Assembly: GCA_030068145.1 (NCBI GenBank) | Contig: JAPJBO010000155.1 | Coordinates: 248,001 to 312,000, forward strand | DNA length: 64,000 bases | DNA from: Diplonema papillatum | Taxonomy: Eukaryota > Euglenozoa > Diplonemea > Diplonemida > Diplonemidae | Direction of reading: 5' to 3' | Shown here: piece after piece, positions 21,888 through 32,299 of the stretch | How the letters are laid out: each line of letters begins with the position of its first letter | Numbering within the stretch: the first letter of the stretch is position 1 | The notes under the pieces: model-generated | Told to the model about the DNA's origin: nothing | Database searches by the model: none | The model's input: only the letters and a program-made list of their open reading frames with translations | Position numbers and translations under genes: made by a program

Positions 21888-24800
21888 ATGAACGCACTCT
21901 TTGGGGGATGCTCGCGAAAACCTGGAGTTACAGGTCCAGGAGGCCAGATTCCATCCCTGGCCTACCACACAGAGTATGAGCTATGGACCGCAGCGGACTT
22001 CAAGACCATTCCTGTGGTGCATCGCTCGTACCCCAAACCATGGCCTGGAAAGAATACCCTCTTCTCCGTCAAGCCCGCAAAAGTCGGCACTGAAGTTGCA
22101 GACGTGAAGGAGTTCTTGAGCCTTCAACTTCTAGTTCGTGGGTTTTCCAGTTCCCAGAACTTCCCTCAGCCCAAGAAGGTGTGGTTGCTGAAGAAGGCGG
22201 ACGAGCTTGCTTCAAGTGATACCGGCGGCAAAAAGACATGGGTGCAACTTGTGGGAGAGACGGGGAAAGCCTGGGTGGCTGAGGAGAAAAGGATTGCGGC
22301 GGAGAAGAAGGAAGCGGTTGAAGCTGCAGCAAGAGCAAAGGCGGCGCAAGAAGAGCTGGAAAAGCAGATGGCCGCAGAAGTAACTGCACGTAGGCTGTCA
22401 GAGGGAGAGGTACAAACAGCCATGGAAGTCGAAGCCGAAACACCGAACGCTGTATCTACTCAGGCAGCTCTTCCTAGCTTCCCCACAAGTGGACCTCAGG
22501 AACCAAAGAACCTGTACCTGAGTGATGCCTACCTCCGTCAGCTGGTGCTTCTGGTAAAGGAGCAGTTCACCCGTGAAACCCTGGAAGAGAGGATAGCGCT
22601 GCGTGAGATACTGGCGAGCAGGTCGGCTGGAAAGCGCAAGCAGGCAACGAAGCCCCGGGAGTACAAGCGCATTGCAGGTCCTGCGCCATATGTGTCGTTG
22701 CTGGACTACGAAGTAAGCGCCTTCTTACGGTCCAAGTACGGACTAGACGATGGTGCTTGTGTTCCGCAATTTGGTGGTACTGGCTCGATGTTTCCCACTG
22801 ACTTCGAGCTTTTGTGCATCCCTCCCGACTTGTTCTCCAACAAGCGTTTCCGAGGGGTCTTGAAAGCGAATCCGTGGATTCTGTGCACAAGTCAAGGAAT
22901 GTATTGTCGATGCTGTCGTAGACAGACAGCGGGTAAGAAAAAGCGTGCCTTCATTAATCTGTGCATTCCTTTTGAAGTCTTCAAAAAGGGGCTCCTACCA
23001 CAGTACATCGAAAAGCACCGGAAGAAGACCGTGGGTCATAACAAGGCCTGGAGTTCATTTCTGAACTTGTTGGAAGATCAGATGCGTCTTCCGTCTTCTT
23101 GCCAGCTGCCTTCCACTTTGGAAGACCTCAAACAGCGCCTTATGAACACACAACACCTGGTCTTCGTCATCCAGACAATTGTTGATACCATCAAGCGCGA
23201 CCTGCCCATGTCCAGCATTCGTGACACGTTCAGTCTGGTATCCCTGTTTGACGATTCAATTCGTTCGTTCTGCAAGACGCGTTTGAATATGTCGTCACCG
23301 TACTTCCTAGAAGTAATTGTGGATTCTTTGTACTCGTGGTGCAAATCCCATGTGCTGGAGAAAATTCAAGCGTCAGAGTTCACGAGCATCATGTTTGACG
23401 AAGCAGAGGACGTAAAGCGCTCAAAACAACATGCACTGTTTTTCAAAATACTGTCGGAAGAGGGGGTTGAAGAAGTCTTTTGGGACATACTTCCTTTGCG
23501 CAAATCAGCGACTGGGGAAAACGTCGCAGCTCACATTGCGGGCATGGCAGATAATGTTCAAACGTGGACAACAACTATGGGCATCGCAACTGATGGCTGC
23601 AGTACAATGAAAGGCGACTACAAGGGTGTACAGACACGCCTGCGCGAACAGTTGGTACCATTTGCCATTTGGATTTGGTGCTTGGGGCACAAACTCAACC
23701 TCGCCTGCATTGAGGCGTGTCGTAGTGCTCCGCAGATACAGGCATCAGTCACTGCAACTGAAGAAATCTTTTCGTTGTTTCGGAAAGGACAGGGTGATAT
23801 TTCGTACAAGACACGAAAGTTTAAAGAGTGTAAGGAAGCCTGTTCTGTGACCGACAACTTCTTTGTCTTCCGAGATTTGGAACTTGTGGAACCTGGCGAC
23901 ACAAGATGGGTTTCCCATGAACGCGCCGCTCAAACAATAGCAGAGTGCATCAAGCCCATTCTGCTTGCGATTGCCCGGCTTTGCGAAGAGAAAGACATAC
24001 CACAAGCCCTGCATCTTCGCGAGAAACTGAATCACACTGTTTGCTTATCGTTCAGCCTGCTCGCACAAGCAACTCCCATTCTTTCGAAACTGAGCCAATC
24101 CCTGCAAAGGTCGGACACGTGTTGGACAGAAGTGCTGAAGCTAAAGGAGTATTACCTGAGCTGGCTTCGGCGTCTGCGTGATATTCCTCTGACGGACGAG
24201 CAGATAGCGGAAGATCCTGAAGAAAGACTGCACTTTGTTGAGTACATAACCTTCTGGGAAAAACTCAAGGATGCAGTGCCACCTTCCTGGAATCGCCAGC
24301 CTCTAGATTACGCCTTTTTTGTCGCTTTCCATCGCGAGTTTGCGACGCCGTTCTTGGATCGGCTCATTTCGTTGGTTGAAGAGAGACTCGGGGATCTACC
24401 TGTGCTGTCATCTTTGGGTGTGTACGATCCAAACGGCCCCTTAGTGGAAAGCCTTTTCCATGATGTGGATCTGACGTGCGGAACTCCGAGTGATGTTGCA
24501 TCGCGATTGTTGCCACAGAGGCTTGACCCGCTGCTCAAGAAACTCAACCCGTTTTTTGCCCACTTTTGCTGTACCAGGAAAGAGAAGAAGACCGTGCACC
24601 CAACAGGCGCGACCACGTGGACCGTTCAGCCTCCTTTTTACAGCCAGGCCTTTGAGGCAACGGTGCGTGAGCAGTTGCCTGAAGCACTGGTGCGCATGAA
24701 GCAAATGACGAATGTGAACAAGAAATGTTCATTCACAGAGAACACCCTTGATTTCCTTCGCGACACCCACTGCCAGCTCCGATTCCCGGAGACATGCCAA

Positions 24801-25358
24801 GTCTTGAAAATGGCACTGGTCTTCCCACTTGGAAGTGCTGGCGTTGAGCGGCTTTTCTCCAGAGTAAAGCTGATCAGAACCTACCTCAGGAAAGGCATGA
24901 GCGAAACAACATTGCGCAAGCTGTTGTTTATTGCTCTCAACATGCCATCTACTGGGGAAGGGAATACGGTTCCTTCTGCTGTGATGGAACACGTGTTAAC
25001 AACCTTTGTCGTGGACGGGGTTTCTGTTCGAGCCAGAAAGCAGCTGACACGGCCAGGGAATCCTGACGATGAGGGCGACTCTGATGACGACTCGGCTGGC
25101 CTTGCTGGTGAGTTTGAAGATGCAAAAGCTTCCAGTGACACCGATTCAAGTACGGGGTCTGAAGACGAGCGTTCCGTTCTACTTCACTCTGACAATCGCA
25201 AGCTGAAGTACGCGTCCTATCCTTTTTACACAGAGGCCAAAGACATCATTTCGTCTTGGCGAAGGGCTTTTTCCTCCAATCCTTCTCTCTACTTCAATCC
25301 GACGGAGGCCCAAGAACACGTGACAAGCGCACGCAACGTGCGCCAGCGTGTTCGATGA
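21888..25358 (+). CDS. hAT-superfamily transposase (TTF zinc finger, hATC)
   Basis: An intact frame of 1,156 residues from ATG 21888. Residues about 120-175 are a charged coiled coil. A TTF-type zinc finger lies near 330-380 (MYCRCCRRQ followed by a spaced His-rich stretch). The RNase-H-like core has SIMFDEAED near 503 (first Asp), ATDGCSTMKG near 567 (second Asp) and IWCLGHKLNLAC after it. The C-terminal hATC dimerisation domain holds VFPLGSAGVERLFS near 980-990, with the catalytic Glu. The tail is acidic. All three acidic positions are present and no stop interrupts, so it could be active. It differs from the non-autonomous element next door in that its own inverted ends are not recognisable. 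A truncated echo follows at 25437. Confidence 0.93.
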   Translation: MNALFGGCSRKPGVTGPGGQIPSLAYHTEYELWTAADFKTIPVVHRSYPKPWPGKNTLFSVKPAKVGTEVADVKEFLSLQLLVRGFSSSQNFPQPKKVWLLKKADELASSDTGGKKTWVQLVGETGKAWVAEEKRIAAEKKEAVEAAARAKAAQEELEKQMAAEVTARRLSEGEVQTAMEVEAETPNAVSTQAALPSFPTSGPQEPKNLYLSDAYLRQLVLLVKEQFTRETLEERIALREILASRSAGKRKQATKPREYKRIAGPAPYVSLLDYEVSAFLRSKYGLDDGACVPQFGGTGSMFPTDFELLCIPPDLFSNKRFRGVLKANPWILCTSQGMYCRCCRRQTAGKKKRAFINLCIPFEVFKKGLLPQYIEKHRKKTVGHNKAWSSFLNLLEDQMRLPSSCQLPSTLEDLKQRLMNTQHLVFVIQTIVDTIKRDLPMSSIRDTFSLVSLFDDSIRSFCKTRLNMSSPYFLEVIVDSLYSWCKSHVLEKIQASEFTSIMFDEAEDVKRSKQHALFFKILSEEGVEEVFWDILPLRKSATGENVAAHIAGMADNVQTWTTTMGIATDGCSTMKGDYKGVQTRLREQLVPFAIWIWCLGHKLNLACIEACRSAPQIQASVTATEEIFSLFRKGQGDISYKTRKFKECKEACSVTDNFFVFRDLELVEPGDTRWVSHERAAQTIAECIKPILLAIARLCEEKDIPQALHLREKLNHTVCLSFSLLAQATPILSKLSQSLQRSDTCWTEVLKLKEYYLSWLRRLRDIPLTDEQIAEDPEERLHFVEYITFWEKLKDAVPPSWNRQPLDYAFFVAFHREFATPFLDRLISLVEERLGDLPVLSSLGVYDPNGPLVESLFHDVDLTCGTPSDVASRLLPQRLDPLLKKLNPFFAHFCCTRKEKKTVHPTGATTWTVQPPFYSQAFEATVREQLPEALVRMKQMTNVNKKCSFTENTLDFLRDTHCQLRFPETCQVLKMALVFPLGSAGVERLFSRVKLIRTYLRKGMSETTLRKLLFIALNMPSTGEGNTVPSAVMEHVLTTFVVDGVSVRARKQLTRPGNPDDEGDSDDDSAGLAGEFEDAKASSDTDSSTGSEDERSVLLHSDNRKLKYASYPFYTEAKDIISSWRRAFSSNPSLYFNPTEAQEHVTSARNVRQRVR

Positions 25359-25436
25359 GCGTTCTTTGAGTGTTCAGAAATACTTGTGCTTTCATTTATT
25401 TCTTGTTTTCGATTTTGTTTTGAGTAATTTTCTTTT

Positions 25437-25562
25437 AGCGCCTGCGCGACCAGTTGGTACCATTTGCCATTTGGATTTGGTGCTTGGGGCACAAACTCAA
25501 CTTCGCCTGCATTGAGGCGTGTCGTAGTGCTCCGCAGATAGCAGGGCATCTGTCACTGCACG
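25437..25562 (+). pseudogene. Truncated copy of an internal transposase segment
   Basis: 25437-25562 repeats 23636-23765 with few changes (the segment coding LRxQLVPFAIWIWCLGHKLN). It begins and ends abruptly, about 80 bp after the transposase stop, and contains a small insertion near 25540. Confidence 0.9.
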
Positions 25563-25717
25563 GCTCAAAACGGACTAGTGACGTAAATCTGCGTCGGTGC
25601 TCGCGCCCCCCAGGCAGGCTCTTGGTGGAACCCCAAACGGGGGGGTTCTCCCGTTGAACAAGCGTGGCGCAAAGAACGCATGTCTGCATAATGACCTGGC
25701 TCCGATGACCCGTATAC

Positions 25718-25929
25718 CATGCAGGGTCAAAACCTTGTGTCTTTTTGGAAATGGCAAAAAAAAATTTCTGGAAAAAAAATGGGTTTTTTGAATTTTAAAA
25801 TTTTGGAACAAACTCTGCAGTAATTTTTGATGAAGTTGAGCAATTTTTTTTTTTTTCCAACTTTTTTTTTTGGGGTCCATCGGCTCCGCGGGAGCGTTTT
25901 AAAAAGACACAAGGTTTGGACCCTGCATG
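25718..25929. mobile_element. MITE with 29-bp terminal inverted repeats
   Basis: CATGCAGGGTCAAAACCTTG at the left end is matched by the complement at 25901-25929 with one mismatch over 29 bp. The 212-bp body is A/T-rich without coding capacity. ATAC flanks both sides (25714-25717 and 25930-25933 region), a possible 4-bp target duplication. Confidence 0.8.
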
Positions 25930-25969
25930 ATACAGCTAGGACGGAAAAACGGTGTCAGGTGCAGAAGAA

Positions 25970-26205
25970 GACGACTCACGCTGAGCTATGGGCCTACGGG
26001 TCAAGTGGCTCCCGATTTCCCAAACAAAAAGCATCAAGGTGTGGCGCACCTTGGAGCTGGCGCGTGCGCTGACTGCAAGCTCGTGGAGATGGTCAGCCAC
26101 AGGGCAGGGCGGACGGGGTTGGGGCACTGTGCTGCCTTTGACTCAAGCTTTGCAAGCCGTGGTTGACCGTCACGTTCCTGGACCTGGAGCGGCCTTCTTA
26201 ATGGT
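25970..26205 (+). repeat. Dispersed family C copy
   Basis: Matches 43465-43770, 56780-57070 and 58630-58860 (plus) and 38890-39195 and 59240-59515 (minus). Core landmarks are CTACGGGTCAAGTGGCT, GCATCAAGG.GTGGCGCACC, GGGCAGAGCGGACGGGGTTG and TTGACCGTCACGTTCCTGG. Confidence 0.85.
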
Positions 26206-26214
26206 AACAATCTT

Positions 26215-26375
26215 GCAGGTTACCCTTCACTGTATTGGACAGGCTAAAAAAAGACGTACAGCGTGTTTTGGTGATTGATCAGAATCGCGGATCTGAAAAT
26301 GACACAGGGCAAAATACACGGGGAACGATCAACCGGCACACAAACAAACCAAAGCGCCTGTCTTTTTCTTCTTCT
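26215..26375 (-). repeat. Dispersed family A, reverse copy
   Basis: On the minus strand: GGCGCTTTGGTTTG, GTGCCGGTTGATCG, a CCTGTGTCATTTTCAG-like block, a GATCA arm and the ACACGCTGTACGTCTTTTTT pyrimidine run. Confidence 0.75.
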
Positions 26376-26459
26376 TCTTTGCTGACGGATGCACACGGGT
26401 TTCGGTTGCGACAAAACAACCTGAGGGGAAAAGACTGCGTTCCTCCCACTCAAGAAGAA

Positions 26460-26550
26460 AGTAGTTTTTGTTTATTATTTTGCTTTTCGTTGTCGACAAC
26501 AATATTTACTTTCAGCGTCTTTTCATGCCTTTTAGTGACGGTATGCTATG
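26460..26550 (+). repeat. Dispersed family K copy 1
   Basis: About 90 bp around TTTTGCTTTTCGTTGTCGAC and TTTTAGTGACGGTAT, found again at 40730-40820. Confidence 0.8.
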
Positions 26551-26599
26551 GGCTGGGAGTCCGTAGCTTGGAAAACGGAAAGCGAAGCAAGCATTTCCA

Positions 26600-26820
26600 T
26601 CGAATCAGAAATACTCGAGGGACTGCCGAAGGAGGCTAGAGGGAGAAAACAATACAACTACAAAGCGGGTCTTTTTTGTTGAACGCTTACGCCCGCCACT
26701 AAACCCAGATTTACCTGTGTTTCGTGTGGGCTACAACACATTTACCTCCTTTGATCTATCGCAACTGGCAGTCTCCTCAAGCATTTCCTACAAAAGCAGG
26801 TGCTTATACAAAAAAGGACA
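26600..26820 (+). repeat. Dispersed family B copy (nearly full)
   Basis: Begins GAAATACTCGAGGGACTGCC and ends GCAGGTGCTTATACAAAAA. The segment CTGGCAGTCTCCTCAAGCAT near the end is an inverted, imperfect match of the start. Confidence 0.85.
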
Positions 26821-28897
26821 GAACTTCCTAACGCGCAACCCGCTCGGATGTGCCATCGGAACAGAAGTCCGCAACAAGCGGATCCGGACGGGCGGGCTCT
26901 CCTCCCATCAAGTACAAACGGTTTACCCTCGCCTAGAAAGCTGTCGGAGGTCATGACGCGTGAAGGTCTTGTTTGCGGCTTTGACTGTTGTTGCTGGCTT
27001 AAGATGTGGCCCGAGACTGCCACCTTTTTGTTCCGCATCCTTTCAAACTGTGGCTGACCAAGCCGCTGTTTGAGCTCTGCAAGGGTTTCGATGCACTCCG
27101 ACATGCGGGTACCAACAACCCCAGCAGCTGCGGAGGAACGGCTACCGAGCCTGGGTGCGTGGCGTTCGTGGACACGCAACTGCGAGCAAACAAGCGTCAC
27201 GCAATTAGCATAAGACAGGTCACCACTCGTTCTGCAGTGGTCATTAGTTAGCTTGTTATTCCATGCTTTATCATTCACGGCGAACGCCTGCTTTGGGCAC
27301 GCTGGTTTGTTCACAGTAACATCGGTGGTCGACCCGTATGCGTGTGGTGTACGCGTAAGCGATTTCATCCCGATGCATGAGCTCAATGTGTCGGACGGAG
27401 CAGTAGTTGTCGACTTGAAAAGTAAGCACGTACCGCGGATGCAGAAATTCGATGCAGATGCCACTGCCGCCAATGCAAGCATTCGAGGCCGTTCTGCGAG
27501 CGCACGACAGGCAAGACGGCAGAAAGCAGGCGAGAGAGCGTGCCGTACCTCACGCAGGTCGCTCTGACTCGAAATGGAAGATTCGCCCCTGGAACAATAC
27601 CCTGCGGACTGGAAGCGCAGGCAGGGACGGATGGAAGCATAGGAGAAACGGGGCCGCGCCAGTGGCAGACCCGGACGTTCGGGCTGCACAAAACTCGAAG
27701 AAGTCTGAAGACGAGGAAACACCGACTCGGACATACCAGCAGAGAACAGCCAAACAGGGAGCCCACGGCACAGGGGAGCCTACGGCGCGGTGGTGAAGTA
27801 ACGGAGCTCGCTTGAGTGTCACCCCTCTAGTTAGCATCCGGCAAGAACCAGCATGAGCGTGTGGACACCTACACGGCGAGCTCCGCACCGGATGGGGGAG
27901 TGGTTGTGCGGTCGGGGGTTTCCCGTATTATTTTTGCATTTGCACCCGCAGGGAATGGCACACCATTCATTCACACCCGCAATGCGGACCTACTACACCC
28001 GCAATGCAGTAGCGGCACTTTCGCATTTTGTTGCTAAATACAGGCGAGTTCGTAATGATTGTGCGTAAAATCACTCACCGCCCTTTTTCACTCCCCCAAC
28101 CTCCGTGTAATAAATAAGCCTGCGGGAGGAGCTAGGTATTGGTACACAACACGTAGCAGCACTGTGCAGTGCATGTAGTATGTAGCACCTCAGTATTGGC
28201 CTAACTTCACACCCGGTTGTAATGCCGATTCCACAAAAAACTGTCCCGCTTCTTGTTCAAAGGAGGGAGGAAGAAAGCTAGCGCTGAAAAAGAAAGTTGG
28301 CCAAAGGAAACAGCCGTGCAAGCTGTGCGGTGCGGGGTGCAGGTTTTCACTCAACTTAACAGTCGGCCTGCCCGGCAAGATGTTTCCGCAGGTGAACTAC
28401 GAGAACATCAAGATTGAAGCTACACCAGGGCTTACGCTCCGTTTTCGGTCTCAGAGAAAATACGTGTGGTCCACATGTGGGCGCTTAAGGTTCGAGGGGG
28501 AACCCCTCTTTCCCTTCATGTGCGACGGCAAAAAACCGTACACCGCGAGAGTAGGAGAAAGTAGAAAGGGAAACTAGAGTTTTCATTGACCGCACTACCC
28601 TGAGCCCAAATCCTGGACGTGGTTTCAGGTGGCAAATTTGGCAAATGATCATGATCAGAAGGTCCTACTTGGGCGGTTCAGTTTCCTCACACATTGCATG
28701 TGGCTAAAAACAATTGCGTCGCTAGGTAGCTACTGGACTTGGCGACACCTGGCTGTGCGGCCTTGACCACGTGGGCCTAGACTCCCCTGCATGTGGACCA
28801 ATAAATCAAAATCCACATGTGGTACCTGTGGATCCACACGTGGGGGAACAAAATCCAAAAAGACTTAACGTGTGGAAATCCACACGTCCCACACGTG
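26821..28897. other. No supported gene
   Basis: A 330-codon minus-strand frame (26742-27734) has no recognisable domain. One stretch of it (27000-27110, SECIETLAELKQRL...) looks coding-like but could not be assigned. The plus-strand frame at 28380-28577 is also unassigned. 28790-28900 is rich in CCACACGTGG-type palindromes. Confidence 0.4.
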
Positions 28898-29330
28898 GAC
28901 CGTAAGCCCTGAGCTGCACCCTTCGGGCAATCCTTGCAACAAAAATACTCGACGTAGCTGCTTCGACTCCGAATGGAAGGGGGGAAATATAGAGGACCGT
29001 AAGCCCTGAGCTGCACCCTTCGGGCAATCCTTGCAACAAAAATACTCGACGTAGCTGCTTCGACTCCGAATGGAAGGGGGGAAATATAGAGGTAAGGGGC
29101 AAATACAATACAAACACAATCTGATTTGTTCTTCGCTTACACCACCGTGTGTTGTTTTCTCACTCAGGACTTTGACCTGTTGTGTTTGTGTGATTTGTCG
29201 TGCAGGGGTAGACCCGCATGACCTCACGTCCGTTCAACACGTGGTTCGGTAGTTACAGCACTTGGGATCCCTTCTGTTCTTTGTCGGGCAGCATCGTCGA
29301 GCATTTCCTTTCAAGCTGGCGCTTATGTAA
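28898..29330 (+). repeat. Dispersed family E, copy 2, with a 97-bp head duplication
   Basis: The segment GACCGTAAGCCCTGAGCTGC through AAATATAGAG occurs twice (28898 and 28995). The rest matches 240-450. Confidence 0.85.
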
Positions 29331-29336
29331 AAAGAA

Positions 29337-29440
29337 ATGTCAAAATGGGTTTTTGCCCAGCGGCTTTTCGCGTTATTCTGCGGGTGCTTTGAGCTATCTT
29401 TGTGCCTATGCTTTCAGTCGTCTTCTTAACCATGGTTAAG
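29337..29440 (+). repeat. Dispersed family F copy
   Basis: GGCTTTTCGCGTTATTCTGC followed by TGCTTTGAGCTAT and GTCGTCTTCTTAACCATGG. It recurs at 46430-46530 and, shortened, at 14298-14365. Confidence 0.8.
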
Positions 29441-30435
29441 TGCGCAAATGGTGTCAGCCGAAGCTGGTGAAGCTTCGGCGCCGCCCACGTTGTGTGAAAA
29501 ATACAGAAACAAGAAACGTTGAGAAGCCTCTCCGCCGCTAAGTTGCCTGCGTATTGATACGGACCGTGTAGACTAAAAAGCACCCGGGTGTCAATACCCG
29601 ATGCTACGAAACATTCAGCACGTGGGGTATGCTTCAAGATGAAGGGTGAGTTCCACGTTCTGACGAAGGGGAGGGGAAAATGGAGCTGCCCGCGTTTAGA
29701 CGTGCAACTAAACGACCAACATTACGAACCGTGTTCCGATTTCGTTCTTGAGATGCTCCGTATGTCGACGAAAGAGTTCGCTAGGTCCCAAGGTTGTCAT
29801 CCACGACCTTACCGTAGGAGACCCGGCCTCTTCCTCAAAGTCAATCCAACAGTGCCGCTCAGCCAAATACCGACCTTCTTGATGTGCTTTCTATCGACAC
29901 GTTCAACAGACATCTTCGGTTGCTATTGAGACAGGATGAAGCCCGCCTGTCATCCACTTCTGAGGTGCTACCTACACGCCGCACGCCCCCTACGTGCTGG
30001 CGGTCCGGAGTTTATCGACACGACTTAGAGATCCGACAGACATCATAAACCCCTTACGGACGAGGGGAGAGCGTGGCTTGTCCGAGATGTTCAAACTCTC
30101 GGTCAACCCCAAGAGTGCTGCGACTCCAAGGTTTCGTAACCCATACACAGCAGCAAACATGGACCCTTTTTTGCCGTGTCTTTACACGTCACCTTCGAGA
30201 GAGAGAGCAGCCCGCAACATGATCGCAGGGTAGCTACGCAGCATCACCACCGCTCTGCCCAAGGCGAGTATAGAACTCCTGCTTAATCGTTGCTGGCGAT
30301 CACGTACTCGGCCTGCGAAGCGTGTTTTTAGAGTGCAAACTCACTTAGAGATCCGGGGTTTTATAGTCTCCAGGTGACCTTTTGTCGAAATGGTTCCTTA
30401 ACACCCCAGGACTTCAGCAGCCATAGACTAAGTCA
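29441..30435. other. Unassigned DNA with two plus-strand open frames
   Basis: Frames at 29639-29929 and 29994-30233 have coding-like composition but no recognisable domain. 30310-30385 is a copy of a short family (GATCCGGGGTTTTA.AGTCTCC..GTGACC) also seen at 42910-42965 and 61755-61795. Confidence 0.35.
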
Positions 30436-30439
30436 ATGC

Positions 30440-32055
30440 GGGAGTGAAAAGTTGAGGGAGTGCCACTCCTGCGTTGAGGGGGTCCCACTCCCGCATTGAG
30501 GGAGTGCCACTCCGCATTGAGGGAGTGCCACTTCTGCGTTGAGGGGGTCCCACTCCCGCATTGAGGGAGTGCCACTCCCGCAGTGAGGGGTCCCACTCCC
30601 GCCTTGAGGGAGTGCCACTCCGCATTGAGGGAGTGCCACTTCTGCGTTGAGGGGGTCCCACTCCCGCATTGAGGGAGTGCCACTCCCGCATTGAGGGGGT
30701 CCCACTCCTGCATTGAGGGAGTGCCACTCCCGCAGTGAGGGGTCCCACTCCCGCCTTGAGGGAGTGCCACTCCGCATTGAGGGAGTGCCACTTCTGCGTT
30801 GAGGGGGTCCCACTCCCGCATTGAGGGAGTGCCACTCCCGCAGTGAGGGGTCCCACTCCCGCCTTGAGGGAGTGCCACTTCTGCGTTGAGGGGGTCCCAC
30901 TCCCGCATTGAGGGAGTGCCACTCCCGCATTGAGGGGGTCCCACTCCCGCATTGAGGGAGTGCCACTCCCGCAGTGAGGGGTCCCACTCCCGCCTTGAGG
31001 GAGTGCCACTCCGCATTGAGGGAGTGCCACTTCTGCGTTGAGGGGGTCCCACTCCCGCATTGAGGGAGTGCCACTCCCGCAGTGAGGGGTCCCACTCCCG
31101 CCTTGAGGGAGTGCCACTCCGCATTGAGGGAGTGCCACTTCTGCGTTGAGGGGGTCCCACTCCCGCATTGAGGGAGTGCCACTCCCGCATTGAGGGGGTC
31201 CCACTCCCGCATTGAGGGAGTGCCACTCCGCATTGAGGGAGTGCCACTCCGCATTGAGGGAGTGCCACTCCTGCGTTGAGGGGGTCCCACTCCCGCATTG
31301 AGGGAGTGCCACTCCCGCATTGAGGGGGTCCCACTCCCGCCTTGAGGGAGTGCCACTCCCGCAGTGAGGGGTCCCACTCCCGCCTTGAGGGAGTGCCACT
31401 CCGCATTGAGGGAGTGCCACTTCTGCGTTGAGGGGGTCCCACTCCCGCATTGAGGGAGTGCCACTCCGCATTGAGGGAGTGCCACTCCTGCGTTGAGGGG
31501 GTACCACTCGGAGTGCCACTCCCGCATTGAGGGGGTCCCACTCCCGCATTGAGGGAGTGCCACTCCGCATTGAGGGAGTGCCACTCCGCATTGAGGGAGT
31601 GCCACTCCTGCGTTGAGGGGGTCCCACTCCCGCATTGAGGGAGTGCCACTTCTGCGTTGAGGGGGTACCACTCGGAGTGCCACTCCCGCATTGAGGGGGT
31701 CCCACTCCCGCATTGAGGGAGTGCCACTCCGCATTGAGGGAGTGCCACTCCGCATTGAGGGAGTGCCACTCCTGCGTTGAGGGGGTCCCACTCCCGCCTT
31801 GAGGGAGTGCCACTCCCGCAGTGAGGGGTCCCACTCCCGCCTTGAGGGAGTGCCACTCCGCATTGAGGGAGTGCCACTTCTGCGTTGAGGGGGTCCCACT
31901 CCCGCATTGAGGGAGTGCCACTCCCGCATTGAGGGGGTCCCACTCCCGCATTGAGGGGGTCCCACTCCCGCGTTGAGGGAGTGCCACTCCCCATTGAGGG
32001 GGTCCCACTCCCGCATTGAGGGAATGCCACTCCCGCATTGAGGGAGTGAGGGCGA
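30440..32055. repeat. 22-bp minisatellite with higher-order structure (about 1.6 kb)
   Basis: About 73 units of GAGGGAGTGCCACTCCCGCA and variants (GAGGGGGTCCCACTCC, CTTCTGCGTT, CGCAGTGAGGGG). Variants are ordered into recurring blocks of about 110 to 240 bp. Each unit holds the palindrome GGGAGTG.CACTCCC. The minus strand is stop-free in all three frames, giving three overlapping frames of 554-595 codons made of the same 22-residue cycle, which is a property of the repeat. Confidence 0.95.
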
Positions 32056-32159
32056 CCGCACAAACGACCGCAAACCACTCCCGCAATCCGGAGTGGGAGT
32101 CCGGGGTAAGGTATCGATAACTAGTCTGCGCATCGTCGTATTTAGAAAGAACGAGCAAA

Positions 32160-32289
32160 CCTCTCGTTTACACTCGCCTGTGCCGAGCTGGAGACTGTGG
32201 ATGTAGAGATGCCCGTCCATGGTGCCGACGAAAACTCGTTTAGAGTCCTTCGATAGCGCGGCGATGTTAGACGTGTTCGGATTCGGAGA
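32160..32289 (-). CDS. ATG18: PROPPIN (Atg18/WIPI-like), C-terminal exon
   Basis: After an AG at 32290-32291 (CAACACACGTAG) the frame reads SPNPNTSNIAALSKDSKRV, FVGTMDGHLYIHSLQLG and TGECKRE. This matches the last propeller blade of Atg18/WIPI proteins, where VATSDGxLYxYxL is followed by GGEC. The exon begins in phase 0, exactly as the exon ending at 37561 requires, giving ..SWAHFA then SPNPN... Where it ends is unclear: a GTGTAA at 32177-32172 (minus) could be a splice donor; otherwise the frame runs on into the 22-bp minisatellite to 30433. Confidence 0.75.
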
Positions 32290-32299
32290 CTACGTGTGT

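Noticed and set aside
19599-25358. A single autonomous hAT element spanning both the CAGTG ends and the transposase
   Set aside because: The target duplication closes at 21226, before the transposase gene starts, so the 1.6-kb element is complete without it.
30433-32220. Three overlapping minus-strand frames of 554-595 codons
   Set aside because: They read the same 22-bp minisatellite in three phases and repeat one 22-residue cycle; openness is a property of the unit. Only the 32160-32289 part has independent support.
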